A DNA stretch of 11,368 nucleotides. Origin: JBBTXM01 sp038062255 (lineage in GTDB: Bacteria; Patescibacteriota; Minisyncoccia; UBA11713; 2-01-FULL-45-33). The notes beneath the pieces were generated by a model, which ran no database searches, was not told the DNA's origin, and was given only the letters and a program-made list of their open reading frames with translations. The stretch is taken from the NCBI GenBank assembly GCA_038062255.1, contig JBBTXM010000009.1, positions 1-11,368 on the forward strand, written 5' to 3'. This document shows, piece by piece, positions 1 to 7,200 of the stretch (positions are counted from its first letter, which is position 1; every line of letters begins with the position of its first letter). A program made the translations under genes and the position numbers.

Positions 1-1023
1 CTTAGGCTGTGGTTTAATTCTCTGGTGCTGTTCTTTTTCTTCAAAAAGCCGCGAGAGTAAAGTCTGGTTTTGCGCAATTTCGCGCAGGCTTGAAACAAAT
101 ACGCTCTCAACCGCGTCCGGAAGCCCGAAACCAGGGTCTTTTCCTTCGCGATCGTAATCGATAACCAAAACTCCTTGGCCGTTTCCTTGCGGAGAAAAAA
201 TCTTGAGAGCCGGACGGCTTTCTTTTTTCCCGTCTTCGGACATGCGGTAAATTTCAATATAATTTCCAAAACTGCTTTGCGGTTTGGGATCGTTTTTAAC
301 GTCCCAAATTTTATATGATGTCGCGGAAAACCATTCGGCATGCGGCCGCCATATAAACCGATTTTCGTCTTTTGGATCGCTTGGATCGTCGGGATCCGGA
401 ATTTGGCGGTCCAAAACGCGGTTTAATTTCCAATCCATCGATTCGACTACTTCAAGCTTACCTTGTTTTTTAGCTTCCTCAATCTGGTCGGAAGTAAACG
501 GATACGCGTAAGAAATATCTTTGCTGCCAAAAATCTTTTTGAGGTCGTAACTATCCGCATGCGGATTGCCGTTGTAACCATAAGAACTATAGTCGACGGA
601 AAGCCCTGTTTGGCGCTGAAATTCGCTAAAAAGGCTTACTGTTTGCAGCGATGCATCAAGGGCTTCGAGAACTTTTTCTTGGTGCTCCAAATACGGCCTA
701 AGATTATGCACATCAATGAATTTGCTATCGGACTTGTTGTTGTAATCAAGCGCGGTTTTAAGGTCTTGCCGAAGGTTTTTTACTTCTCTATCTACTTCGG
801 AAATACTAAGAACTCCGTAGTTGACTTCGAATTCGCCTTTTCCGCCAGGCTTTTCTTTGCCGAACGTTTTCCGAGCTCCGCGTGTAAACGCAGCCCGGCA
901 CCGCACATCGGTCCACTTTTTTTGGTCGCAAGCGCCCTGTTTGAAGTGGTCGTACAAAGTAGGCTGGCAGCCAGTAAAAAATAAAATAGCTCCCAAAAGC
1001 AAACCAAATTTTACAGATTTCAT
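1..1023 (-). CDS. Putative lipoprotein of unknown function, partial at its C-terminus
   Basis: The reading frame is open from an ATG at 1023-1021 to the window edge, giving 341 codons without a stop. The N-terminus is a lipoprotein signal: two lysines, a hydrophobic stretch (residues 6-16) and a lipobox-like FTGC with the modifiable cysteine at residue 19. Phe at -3 is unusual, since Leu is the norm. The mature protein should therefore be anchored on the outer face of the cytoplasmic membrane. Two further cysteines (32 and 42) could form a disulfide. Residues 73-135 look helical, residues 209-220 form an Asp/Pro-rich loop (DPDDPSDPKDE), and residues 289-296 (DYDREGKD) resemble a calcium-binding loop. 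The start is supported by a GGAGGTG Shine-Dalgarno six bases upstream and by a 4-base ATGA overlap with the metallopeptidase-like gene, so translation is probably coupled. I do not recognise the family. The gene is certain; the lipoprotein call is likely; the function is unknown. Confidence 0.85.
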   Translation of the reverse strand, partial: MKSVKFGLLLGAILFFTGCQPTLYDHFKQGACDQKKWTDVRCRAAFTRGARKTFGKEKPGGKGEFEVNYGVLSISEVDREVKNLRQDLKTALDYNNKSDSKFIDVHNLRPYLEHQEKVLEALDASLQTVSLFSEFQRQTGLSVDYSSYGYNGNPHADSYDLKKIFGSKDISYAYPFTSDQIEEAKKQGKLEVVESMDWKLNRVLDRQIPDPDDPSDPKDENRFIWRPHAEWFSATSYKIWDVKNDPKPQSSFGNYIEIYRMSEDGKKESRPALKIFSPQGNGQGVLVIDYDREGKDPGFGLPDAVESVFVSSLREIAQNQTLLSRLFEEKEQHQRIKPQPK

Positions 1024-2543
1024 CTCACACCTCCGATTTTTTGCGATTTAAAGCTTGAAAAGAATTTCAACAATTGTTCTTCGCTCATTTTTTGGAGCAA
1101 CTCCGCCGATTTTGGATTTTTTGCAAAATACTGGCGCAGAGTTTCCTGTTCTTTTTCAGTAAAAAGATTTTTATATTGTTCCACAACAAACTGCGGAGCT
1201 CTCATTGCATTTCCGCCGTTATTGTTTTCTTTGGTCTTTTGCCATGCAATGCGCATTCCTTCTTTGATTTCCTCTTCGTGCTGGACAAGCCAACGCTCGG
1301 TTTCCGCCTGCCCGCCAAGAATTGTTGAATCGTATTTTAACGCCATCGTGATATCAAAAACGCTTGTATCTTGAGCCCATCTTTTGTTCATGGCCGACCA
1401 CCAAAGCTCGTCTGTAAAGTATTCATAAACAGCTTCTTTTGAAGCCTTGAGCATTTCCGGCCGGATGGTTTCGAGAATCTTAAAATTCTCCCGGTATTTT
1501 TCTTCGTCGATACGCAGGTTGCCCGCGTAATCGAAAAGGAAAATTTCATCCTGCGCTTGCGCAAAATTGTATCCAAAATGGTTAAACGCAAGTTTGCGAA
1601 GCGGTTGGGCATAGCCATGGAAAAAGAATTCAAGCAGATTTTGCGGCATCAGCATTTCCGGCAAAGACGCCGTCAATTCAAGGTTTATGCTGGTAAAAGG
1701 CCAATTTTGCAATTTGGAATTGTTGTGAACCGTCTCATGCGTAAGAATGCTTGGATGCCCCTTTAAATAATCGATAATTCTGGACTGCGGGTTGTAATAA
1801 ACAATGCCCGTATCCAGCCACGCAAGGCCCAAAGCGCCGAATGCGCCGGGATGGTATCCAAAATGAAGTTCCCGTATCACAAAGTCGCTTTTTTTGAAGG
1901 GTTCGGGGACGCGGTGCAATTCGCGTACTTTAACATCTTTGAAATGCGGATCGTTTTCATCGAGAATTTTTCGATAATCGCTTTCGGACTTGCCAAGGCG
2001 TTCCGCGCGCGTTTTTACAACATAGTCAGTCAGTGGCCCGTAAAAATCGAAGTTGGTATCGCGAGCGATTTTCATCTGCTCGATAAGGTCGTTTTTTACG
2101 ATTTCAAATTGATGGTCGTTGATAAATTCTTGCCCGCAAAGAGTTGTTACTCGAATCTTGTCTTTGCCCTGGCGGACAAATTCGTTAAAAACAATTGTAA
2201 ATTTAGCCTTGCCGTCAGTAATGCTCGAAGTGCTGTCCAAATCGTCGACAGTCACTCGAATGCTGTCTTTATCGAGAATAAACGGAGCAAAACTAAGATC
2301 AGCCTGAACACATAAGCGGGTTGCGTTAAGATATCGAAGATATTCAATATGCTGTTTTATGGGGTCAGCTGTCTGGAGAATTCCCATTACATCTGAAAAG
2401 TAGAAAGGAAGCTCTTTGCCGGACGGCGAATAAACGGTCTCGCGCGCCTGAACGGCTCGCGGGCTTTGAACAAAAGTCCGCGCGGAAGCCGAATATAGAG
2501 ACGAAAAAACCAACACAAATAACAACAAAGCTACTTTCTTCAT
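1020..2543 (-). CDS. Predicted secreted zinc metallopeptidase-like protein (HETVH motif)
   Basis: A 507-residue protein with a Sec signal peptide (MKK, hydrophobic core 4-17, likely cleavage after ASA at residue 21), so probably exported. Residues 269-273 read HETVH, the HExxH zinc motif in which two His bind zinc and Glu activates water. It is preceded by a hydrophobic strand-like segment (about 239-250, ending GIVYYNP), as is usual before the active-site helix in zincins. Glu289, in NLELTAS and 15 residues past the second His, is a plausible third ligand of gluzincin type. The region before the motif (22-225) is unassigned and holds the only two cysteines (78 and 136). The region after it is helical, rich in aromatics near 373-392 and charged towards the C-terminus. 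I chose ATG at 2543 over an in-frame TTG at 2561 because AAGAGG lies six bases before the ATG. Stop TGA overlaps the lipoprotein start. I cannot name a peptidase family; it could be an inactive homologue. Confidence 0.82.
   Translation of the reverse strand: MKKVALLLFVLVFSSLYSASARTFVQSPRAVQARETVYSPSGKELPFYFSDVMGILQTADPIKQHIEYLRYLNATRLCVQADLSFAPFILDKDSIRVTVDDLDSTSSITDGKAKFTIVFNEFVRQGKDKIRVTTLCGQEFINDHQFEIVKNDLIEQMKIARDTNFDFYGPLTDYVVKTRAERLGKSESDYRKILDENDPHFKDVKVRELHRVPEPFKKSDFVIRELHFGYHPGAFGALGLAWLDTGIVYYNPQSRIIDYLKGHPSILTHETVHNNSKLQNWPFTSINLELTASLPEMLMPQNLLEFFFHGYAQPLRKLAFNHFGYNFAQAQDEIFLFDYAGNLRIDEEKYRENFKILETIRPEMLKASKEAVYEYFTDELWWSAMNKRWAQDTSVFDITMALKYDSTILGGQAETERWLVQHEEEIKEGMRIAWQKTKENNNGGNAMRAPQFVVEQYKNLFTEKEQETLRQYFAKNPKSAELLQKMSEEQLLKFFSSFKSQKIGGVR
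1028..1034 (-). promoter_or_regulatory. Strong Shine-Dalgarno for the lipoprotein gene
   Basis: The minus strand reads GGAGGTG here, with six bases between GGAGG and the ATG at 1023. It lies inside the last codons of the upstream gene. It fixes the lipoprotein start, which is missed if only frames closed by a stop are considered. Confidence 0.8.
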
Positions 2544-2549
2544 AAAGCG

Positions 2550-2555
2550 CCTCTT
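2550..2555 (-). promoter_or_regulatory. Shine-Dalgarno that decides the metallopeptidase-like start
   Basis: The minus strand reads AAGAGG, six bases before the ATG at 2543. The alternative upstream TTG at 2561 has no comparable site and would add six charged residues ahead of the signal peptide. The ATG is preferred. Confidence 0.7.
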
Positions 2556-2580
2556 TTTCAAGGAAAGTTAATCTAAATTA

Positions 2581-2608
2581 AAAATACCACGTAGTTATCC
2601 ACATGCAA
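2581..2608 (-). promoter_or_regulatory. Predicted sigma-70-type promoter of the metallopeptidase-lipoprotein pair
   Basis: On the minus strand a -35-like TTGCAT (2608-2603) is followed after 16 bases by TATTTT (2586-2581). The latter is preceded by TGG, which makes an extended -10. The promoter lies just past the terminator of the preceding gene and about 38 bases before the ATG, where one is needed. The match is moderate and predicted from sequence only. Confidence 0.45.
2595..2603 (+). promoter_or_regulatory. DnaA-box-like site TTATCCACA
   Basis: The plus strand reads TTATCCACA, identical to the strong E. coli DnaA box. It sits between the proposed -35 and -10 elements of the metallopeptidase-lipoprotein promoter, where a bound protein would block RNA polymerase. 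A single intergenic copy does not make an origin. A second exact copy at 10477-10485 lies inside rpoB codons for DVDNG and is probably chance. Confidence 0.3.
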
Positions 2609-2615
2609 TATTGAC

Positions 2616-2649
2616 AAAATAAAAAAACAGTCCGGAAATACGGACTGTT
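2616..2649 (-). terminator. Intrinsic terminator after the exported helical protein gene
   Basis: The minus-strand RNA forms a 9-bp perfect stem, AACAGTCCG with CGGACTGTT (arms 2641-2649 and 2626-2634), around a 6-base loop. A run of five U, one A and four U follows. It begins seven bases past the TAA stop at 2656. It ends transcription arriving from the right and separates the last two genes into their own unit. Confidence 0.85.
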
Positions 2650-2655
2650 GTAAAA

Positions 2656-3480
2656 TTACTTTGTTGTCCTCATAATCTCCAAAAGTTTTTCCCTTCTTTC
2701 CAAAACAGCTGAAAAATTACGGGAATCAAACAAAGAACAATAAGGTTCTGCTTTGCATATTTCTTTTATAAAAGCAAACTCATACCCTATAAATTCATTT
2801 TGACGCAAGAGTAAAAGCGAAAAATATTGGTCGTAAAAGTCTTTATATTTCTCCATAACACCCAACACATCCAGCAAATCTTCCTTACTGACGTCCGGAT
2901 GATTTAAAAGCATTTTCAAAAACAACTCGTTATTTTCTTTGCAAAGACTAATTGTGCTTGCCAACTCACGAGGCGGTGGACCCAAGGAGAGAAACTTTTC
3001 TAAAAAAATATGGCGATATTTTTTGTGCCCGTCGCACCCAACTCTGCGAGTTGCGTAGAAATCTAGCTCCTTTTGTAAAAGAGTTTTGACCGCGTCATCC
3101 ACAAACCAGTCTAAACTGCTTGGAAGTTTGTTAATGCCTTGGCTTGCCAAAAGTGTTGTTAGATCTTCTTTGGATGCCGTCAAACGCAAATGGCTCCAAA
3201 ACTGATAAAAAATGATATCTGTATCATGTTGTGGAACTTTGTTCATCATGTCGAGCAACAAAAAAGTTATTTGAATTGGCTCCAAGCGAACTTTCGTAAG
3301 TTCTTTAAGAGCCAAAGAGTAATATGGCTCTTTAAAACCAAAAACAACGTTGCGCAATTCGAAATAGGGCGGTTTTAAATGTTGATATTCCCGCCATACA
3401 TCTTCCGGCATTTGGGCCTCCGCGTTATTAACAACGCAAAAAATCAACAAAAATCCGGCCAAAATTACTCTTAACTTCAC
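2656..3480 (-). CDS. Exported alpha-helical protein of unknown function
   Basis: A 274-residue protein with a Sec signal peptide: MKLR, hydrophobic core 5-18 and a likely cleavage after AEA at residue 22, leaving a mature N-terminal Gln. The mature part has four cysteines (149, 180, 242, 248), enough for two disulfides. The chain looks almost wholly helical. Segments such as LTASKEDLTTLL (100-111) and HPDVSKEDLLDVL (194-206) echo one another, which suggests degenerate helical repeats of HEAT or TPR type, but I cannot fit a known repeat. No catalytic motif is visible. The start is GTG at 3480, supported by GAGG seven bases upstream; no ATG would retain the signal peptide. It has its own predicted promoter and a strong terminator, so it can be expressed alone, although readthrough from the rpoBC operon is possible. 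I do not recognise the family. Confidence 0.8.
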   Translation of the reverse strand: MKLRVILAGFLLIFCVVNNAEAQMPEDVWREYQHLKPPYFELRNVVFGFKEPYYSLALKELTKVRLEPIQITFLLLDMMNKVPQHDTDIIFYQFWSHLRLTASKEDLTTLLASQGINKLPSSLDWFVDDAVKTLLQKELDFYATRRVGCDGHKKYRHIFLEKFLSLGPPPRELASTISLCKENNELFLKMLLNHPDVSKEDLLDVLGVMEKYKDFYDQYFSLLLLRQNEFIGYEFAFIKEICKAEPYCSLFDSRNFSAVLERREKLLEIMRTTK

Positions 3481-3506
3481 AACAAAGCCTCAAAGAATCT
3501 AAACCA

Positions 3507-3535
3507 TTAATACAACAAATTGGCCGAAAACGCAA
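3507..3535 (-). promoter_or_regulatory. Predicted promoter of the exported helical protein gene
   Basis: On the minus strand TTGCGT (3535-3530) and TATTAA (3512-3507) are separated by 17 bases. The expected start of transcription lies about 20 bases before the GTG start codon, leaving room for the GAGG ribosome binding site at 3488-3491. No terminator is visible between the dedA-like stop and this promoter. Confidence 0.5.
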
Positions 3536-3547
3536 TATATACCATTG

Positions 3548-4219
3548 TTAGGTTTGTTCTTCTTTTGATTTCTTAAAAAACCACCAACTACCTAAAAGGG
3601 TAAGCAGAAAAACTACCACCCCTCCGAGTAAAATAACAGTTCCGTCCAGCTTATAGGCCAAGCTATCTCCAAGCGCCACCAAGATAGCGTGCGGAACTAT
3701 ATTTACGGAATTATGAATAAGCAAAAACCACCAAAACGATATCGATGTAAGCCCCGCGGCGTACGCCACAGCTTCTTGAAATCCAAAAAATATTAATCTC
3801 GCGCGCAACATTCCACGCTTGGTGCCCAAGTGTTTTAAAACATCGTCCACCGCTTTCATGCCGTATTTGGTTACAAAATATTCAGCAACTTTCCTGCCGA
3901 ATATACGGCTTATATAAAAAGATATTGATGTGCCCAAAACATCGCCGATTGTCATGTATATAAATCCTTTCGTAAAACCGAAAAGAGCCCCCGATATTGG
4001 ATAAAGCGGGCTTCCGCTCAATGGAGCAATGATAAGCGTCAGCGCTTTTAAAACAATAAGAAACAGTGGACCGAAAACTCCGGCGCCTTCCACTTTTTCG
4101 CGGATATTTTCGATGCCCAAAAATATGCTGAATCCGTAAATCGCCGCAATGACAAGAATTAAAATGAAAATATTCCGCAATATTTCGCTCTTGCTTATTT
4201 TATGGGCTTCTTCGTGCAT
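3548..4219 (-). CDS. VTT-domain (DedA/TVP38/TMEM64-like) integral membrane protein
   Basis: A 223-residue polytopic membrane protein of the VTT (SNARE-associated, DedA-like) superfamily, whose members include DedA flippases for undecaprenyl phosphate or phospholipids. TM1 spans about 16-36. A re-entrant region leads to GSPLYPISGALFGF (69-82), the family's Gly/Pro-rich signature, followed by a membrane segment (about 86-105) ending FYISRIFGRK. The second signature begins at Arg141 and ends YAAGLTSISF (153-162), but the Pro usually found soon after the Arg (RxxP) is missing and Phe residues occupy the position. Two more helices follow (about 163-183 and 193-215), then a charged tail. There are no cysteines. 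The start lies nine bases after the rpoC stop, with no clear Shine-Dalgarno, so translation may depend on ribosomes finishing rpoC. It is probably the third gene of the rpoBC operon. Superfamily assignment is firm; substrate is unknown. Confidence 0.85.
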   Translation of the reverse strand: MHEEAHKISKSEILRNIFILILVIAAIYGFSIFLGIENIREKVEGAGVFGPLFLIVLKALTLIIAPLSGSPLYPISGALFGFTKGFIYMTIGDVLGTSISFYISRIFGRKVAEYFVTKYGMKAVDDVLKHLGTKRGMLRARLIFFGFQEAVAYAAGLTSISFWWFLLIHNSVNIVPHAILVALGDSLAYKLDGTVILLGGVVVFLLTLLGSWWFFKKSKEEQT

Positions 4220-4228
4220 AGGATAAAA

Positions 4229-7200
4229 TTACTCTTCCTCTTTTTTTTCGTAAGCGAGTTTTTGGAGATATTCTTTTCGATATCCGGTACCGGCAGGAAT
4301 CAAACGGCCAATGATAACGTTTTCCTTGAGACCTCGGAGCTTGTCTTCTTTGGCGTCAACCGCCGCGGCTGTAAGCACGCGCATTGTCTGCATGAAAGAT
4401 GCCGCGGAAAGGAAGCTTTCGGTAGTAAGAGCTACCGTGCTTGCGCCCATCAAAAGCTGAATGGCTTTCGCTGGATTTCTGCCTTTTGATTTTGCCCGCA
4501 TATTTTCTTCCCTGAATCTTCCTTTTTCAACTATCTCGCCGGCAATAAGATTGGTGTCGCCAGATTCTTTTACGCGCACTCTTCCAAACATCTGTCGCAC
4601 GATAACTTCGATATGCTTATCGTTAATTGCGGCGCCCTGGAAGGTATACAATTGCTGCATTTCAAAAATTATGTAATTTTGCACCGCCTCAACACCGGCA
4701 ACAAGCAATAATTCTTTCGGATTAATCGCTCCTTCAGTAAGCCTCGCGCCAGGAGTTACTTTTTCTTTTTCGTTTACCAAAATTGTTTTGCCATACGGAA
4801 TTTCAAACTCGTTTGTTTTTCCATCATCAGTCAAAATTTTTATAAGCTTGTCTCCGGGCGAGCCTTTTTCGGAATCCGCAATTTCCAGAACAACACCGGC
4901 GGCGTTTGAAATTATAGCCTCCGCCTTCGGAACGCGCATTTCAACAAGCTCGTCCACTCGGGGCAAACCCATAGTGATGTCCGTGGCTCCCGCGATACCT
5001 CCAATGTGGAAAGTACGCATTGTAAGCTGTGTTCCAGGCTCTCCAATCGACTGCGCCGCCACAATTCCAACAGCTTCTCCCAATTTCACCGGAGCATGCA
5101 ATCCCAAATCGTATCCATAGCAAAGCTGGCAAATACCCCTTACGGATTTGCATGAAACTGGTGAGCGGATTATAACCTCTTCCGCTCCGGAGCTTGCCAC
5201 TTTTCTGGCGTCGCCGATTGAAAGCAAGTGGTTCTTCTTGAACCCGACAACTTCCTGCGCCAGAGTGCGGCCGAATATTCGCAAAGCAAAATCTTTGCCC
5301 ATTTTTTCATAATCGCTTCGACGCACCGTAAATCCTTTCATATCTTTGCAGTCCGGCTCGCTTACTATTACATCCTGGGCTACGTCCACAAGTCTTCGCG
5401 TAAGATACCCGGCAGCGGAAGTTTTAAGGGCGGTGTCGGCGATACCCTTTCGCGCGGCATGGGTAGAAATAAAGTACTCGAGCACGTTCAGGCCTTCTTT
5501 GTAAGATGACAAAATAGGCAGCTCAATAATGCGCCCGGACGGGTTTACCACGAGCCCCTTCATGCTCGCAATCTGATTTATTTGGTGCCAGTTTCCTCTA
5601 GCTCCTGAGCCAACCATATAATGAATCGGTCCGAACACGTCGAGGATAGACGACGTGAGCTTGTCCACATTCTTTTTGACATTGGCCCAAACCGAAATAA
5701 CTTTTTGATACCTTTCCCTGTCCGTCAAAAGGCCGTTTTGATACTGAGATTCGATGACCCTTACCGCCTCTTTCGCTTCTTTTACTAAATCGCCTTTTTC
5801 TTGCGGAATTTGGATATCGTCCATGCCCCAGCTGATTCCAGATATTGTTGAATATTTGTATCCAAGAGTTTTAATTTTATCGAGCACCGGAGGGGTGTCG
5901 TCTATGCCGTAGCGCTGGATAATGTCGGAAACGAGATATTCCAAATCTTTCTTTTTGAGTTCTTTATTTATGTACTGGTAATCGCTTGGAATAGCGCTGT
6001 TGAATAAAAGCCTTCCAACGCTGGTTTCAATTATTTCTTTTTCTTCCGTTTGGTATTTTGGAGTTTGCGTAATTTTTACAAAAATCTTCGCCTGCAAACT
6101 TATATTCCCAAAGTCATAAGACAAAATGGCTTCATTTGGACTTGCAAAATATTTGTTTTCCCCCTTTGCGCCCCCCTTGAGCCTTGTAAGATACGCGACA
6201 CCCATAACTATATCCTGCGAAGGAGTTACAACCGGCTCTCCGTTTCCGGGTTTGAAAAGATTTTTGGCGGACGACATAATTTCTGCCGCTTCTCTTTGGG
6301 CTTCAGAAGTCAAAGGAACATGCACAGCCATCTGGTCGCCGTCGAAGTCCGCGTTGAAGGCGGAACAAACAAGCGGATGCAGCTGAATCGCGCTTCCTTC
6401 AATAAGAATCGGTTTGAAAGCCTGTATGCCCAAACGGTGCAAAGTAGGAGCCCGGTTCAAAAGCACATATTTTCCTTCAATAACATTTTCCAAGGACTCC
6501 CAAACTTCCGGCGCGAGGTCGTCTACCATTCTTCCTGCTCCCTTTATTGTGTGCGCCAATTCCCTGCGCATAAGGTCCTGTATTATAAACGGCCTAAAAA
6601 GCTCCAGCGCCATGTGCTTTGGAAGACCGCACTGGTTGAGTTTCAAAGAAGGGCCGACAACAATAACCGAACGGCCGGAATAGTCCACTCTTTTACCCAA
6701 GAGGTTCTGCCTGAATCTTCCCTGCTTGCCTTTGAGCATGTCCGCCAAAGAACGCAGTGGCCTTTTTTGAACTTGCGAGGTCGCGGCCGGGCTCTGGGTT
6801 CTCTTGATTGTGTTGTCTATGAGAGAATCTACGGATTCCTGGAGCATTCTTTTTTCGTTTCGCACTATAACTTCCGGAGCTTTGATTTCCAAAAGTTTTT
6901 TTAGTCGGTTGTTCCTGTTGATAACTCTGCGGTAAAGATCGTTGATGTCGGAAGTCGCGTGCCTGCCCCCCTCGAGCTGGACCATCGGCCTCATGGCGGG
7001 AGGAATCACCGGAATAGAAGTCAAAAACATCCATTCTGGCTTGACTCCGGATTTCAAAAAAGAACGAACCAATCGCAGCCTTCGCTGCATTTTCTTTTTT
7101 TGGAGAGTCGGAGCTTCGACAAGTTCTTTGTCCAAAATTTCGGCCAATTTTTTCAAATCCAAATCTCCGCAGACCTTTCGCAAAGTCTCGGCTCCTATTC

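Noticed and set aside
463..984. A 173-codon plus-strand frame near the left edge
   Set aside because: It is antisense to the lipoprotein gene, which has a signal sequence, lipobox and ideal ribosome site. The plus-strand frame has none of these.
792..1007. A 71-codon minus-strand frame at the lipoprotein N-terminus
   Set aside because: It is a different frame of the same DNA. The frame starting at 1023 stays open to the window edge and has the better start.
2544..2561. A TTG start six codons upstream for the metallopeptidase-like gene
   Set aside because: It has no ribosome site, while the ATG at 2543 has AAGAGG at six bases and gives a normal signal peptide.
2595..2603. A replication origin
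   Set aside because: There is only one intergenic DnaA box, with no cluster, no AT-rich unwinding region beside repeated boxes, and no dnaA or dnaN gene nearby.
2611..2616. TTGACA on the plus strand as a -35 element
   Set aside because: No -10-like sequence lies 16-18 bases downstream, and no plus-strand gene follows. The bases belong to the terminator U-run region of the minus strand.
6050..6904. A 284-codon open frame on the plus strand opposite rpoC
   Set aside because: It lies wholly antisense to conserved rpoC codons, its translation is rich in Phe, Arg and Ser with no recognisable motif, and it is explained as a shadow of codon bias.
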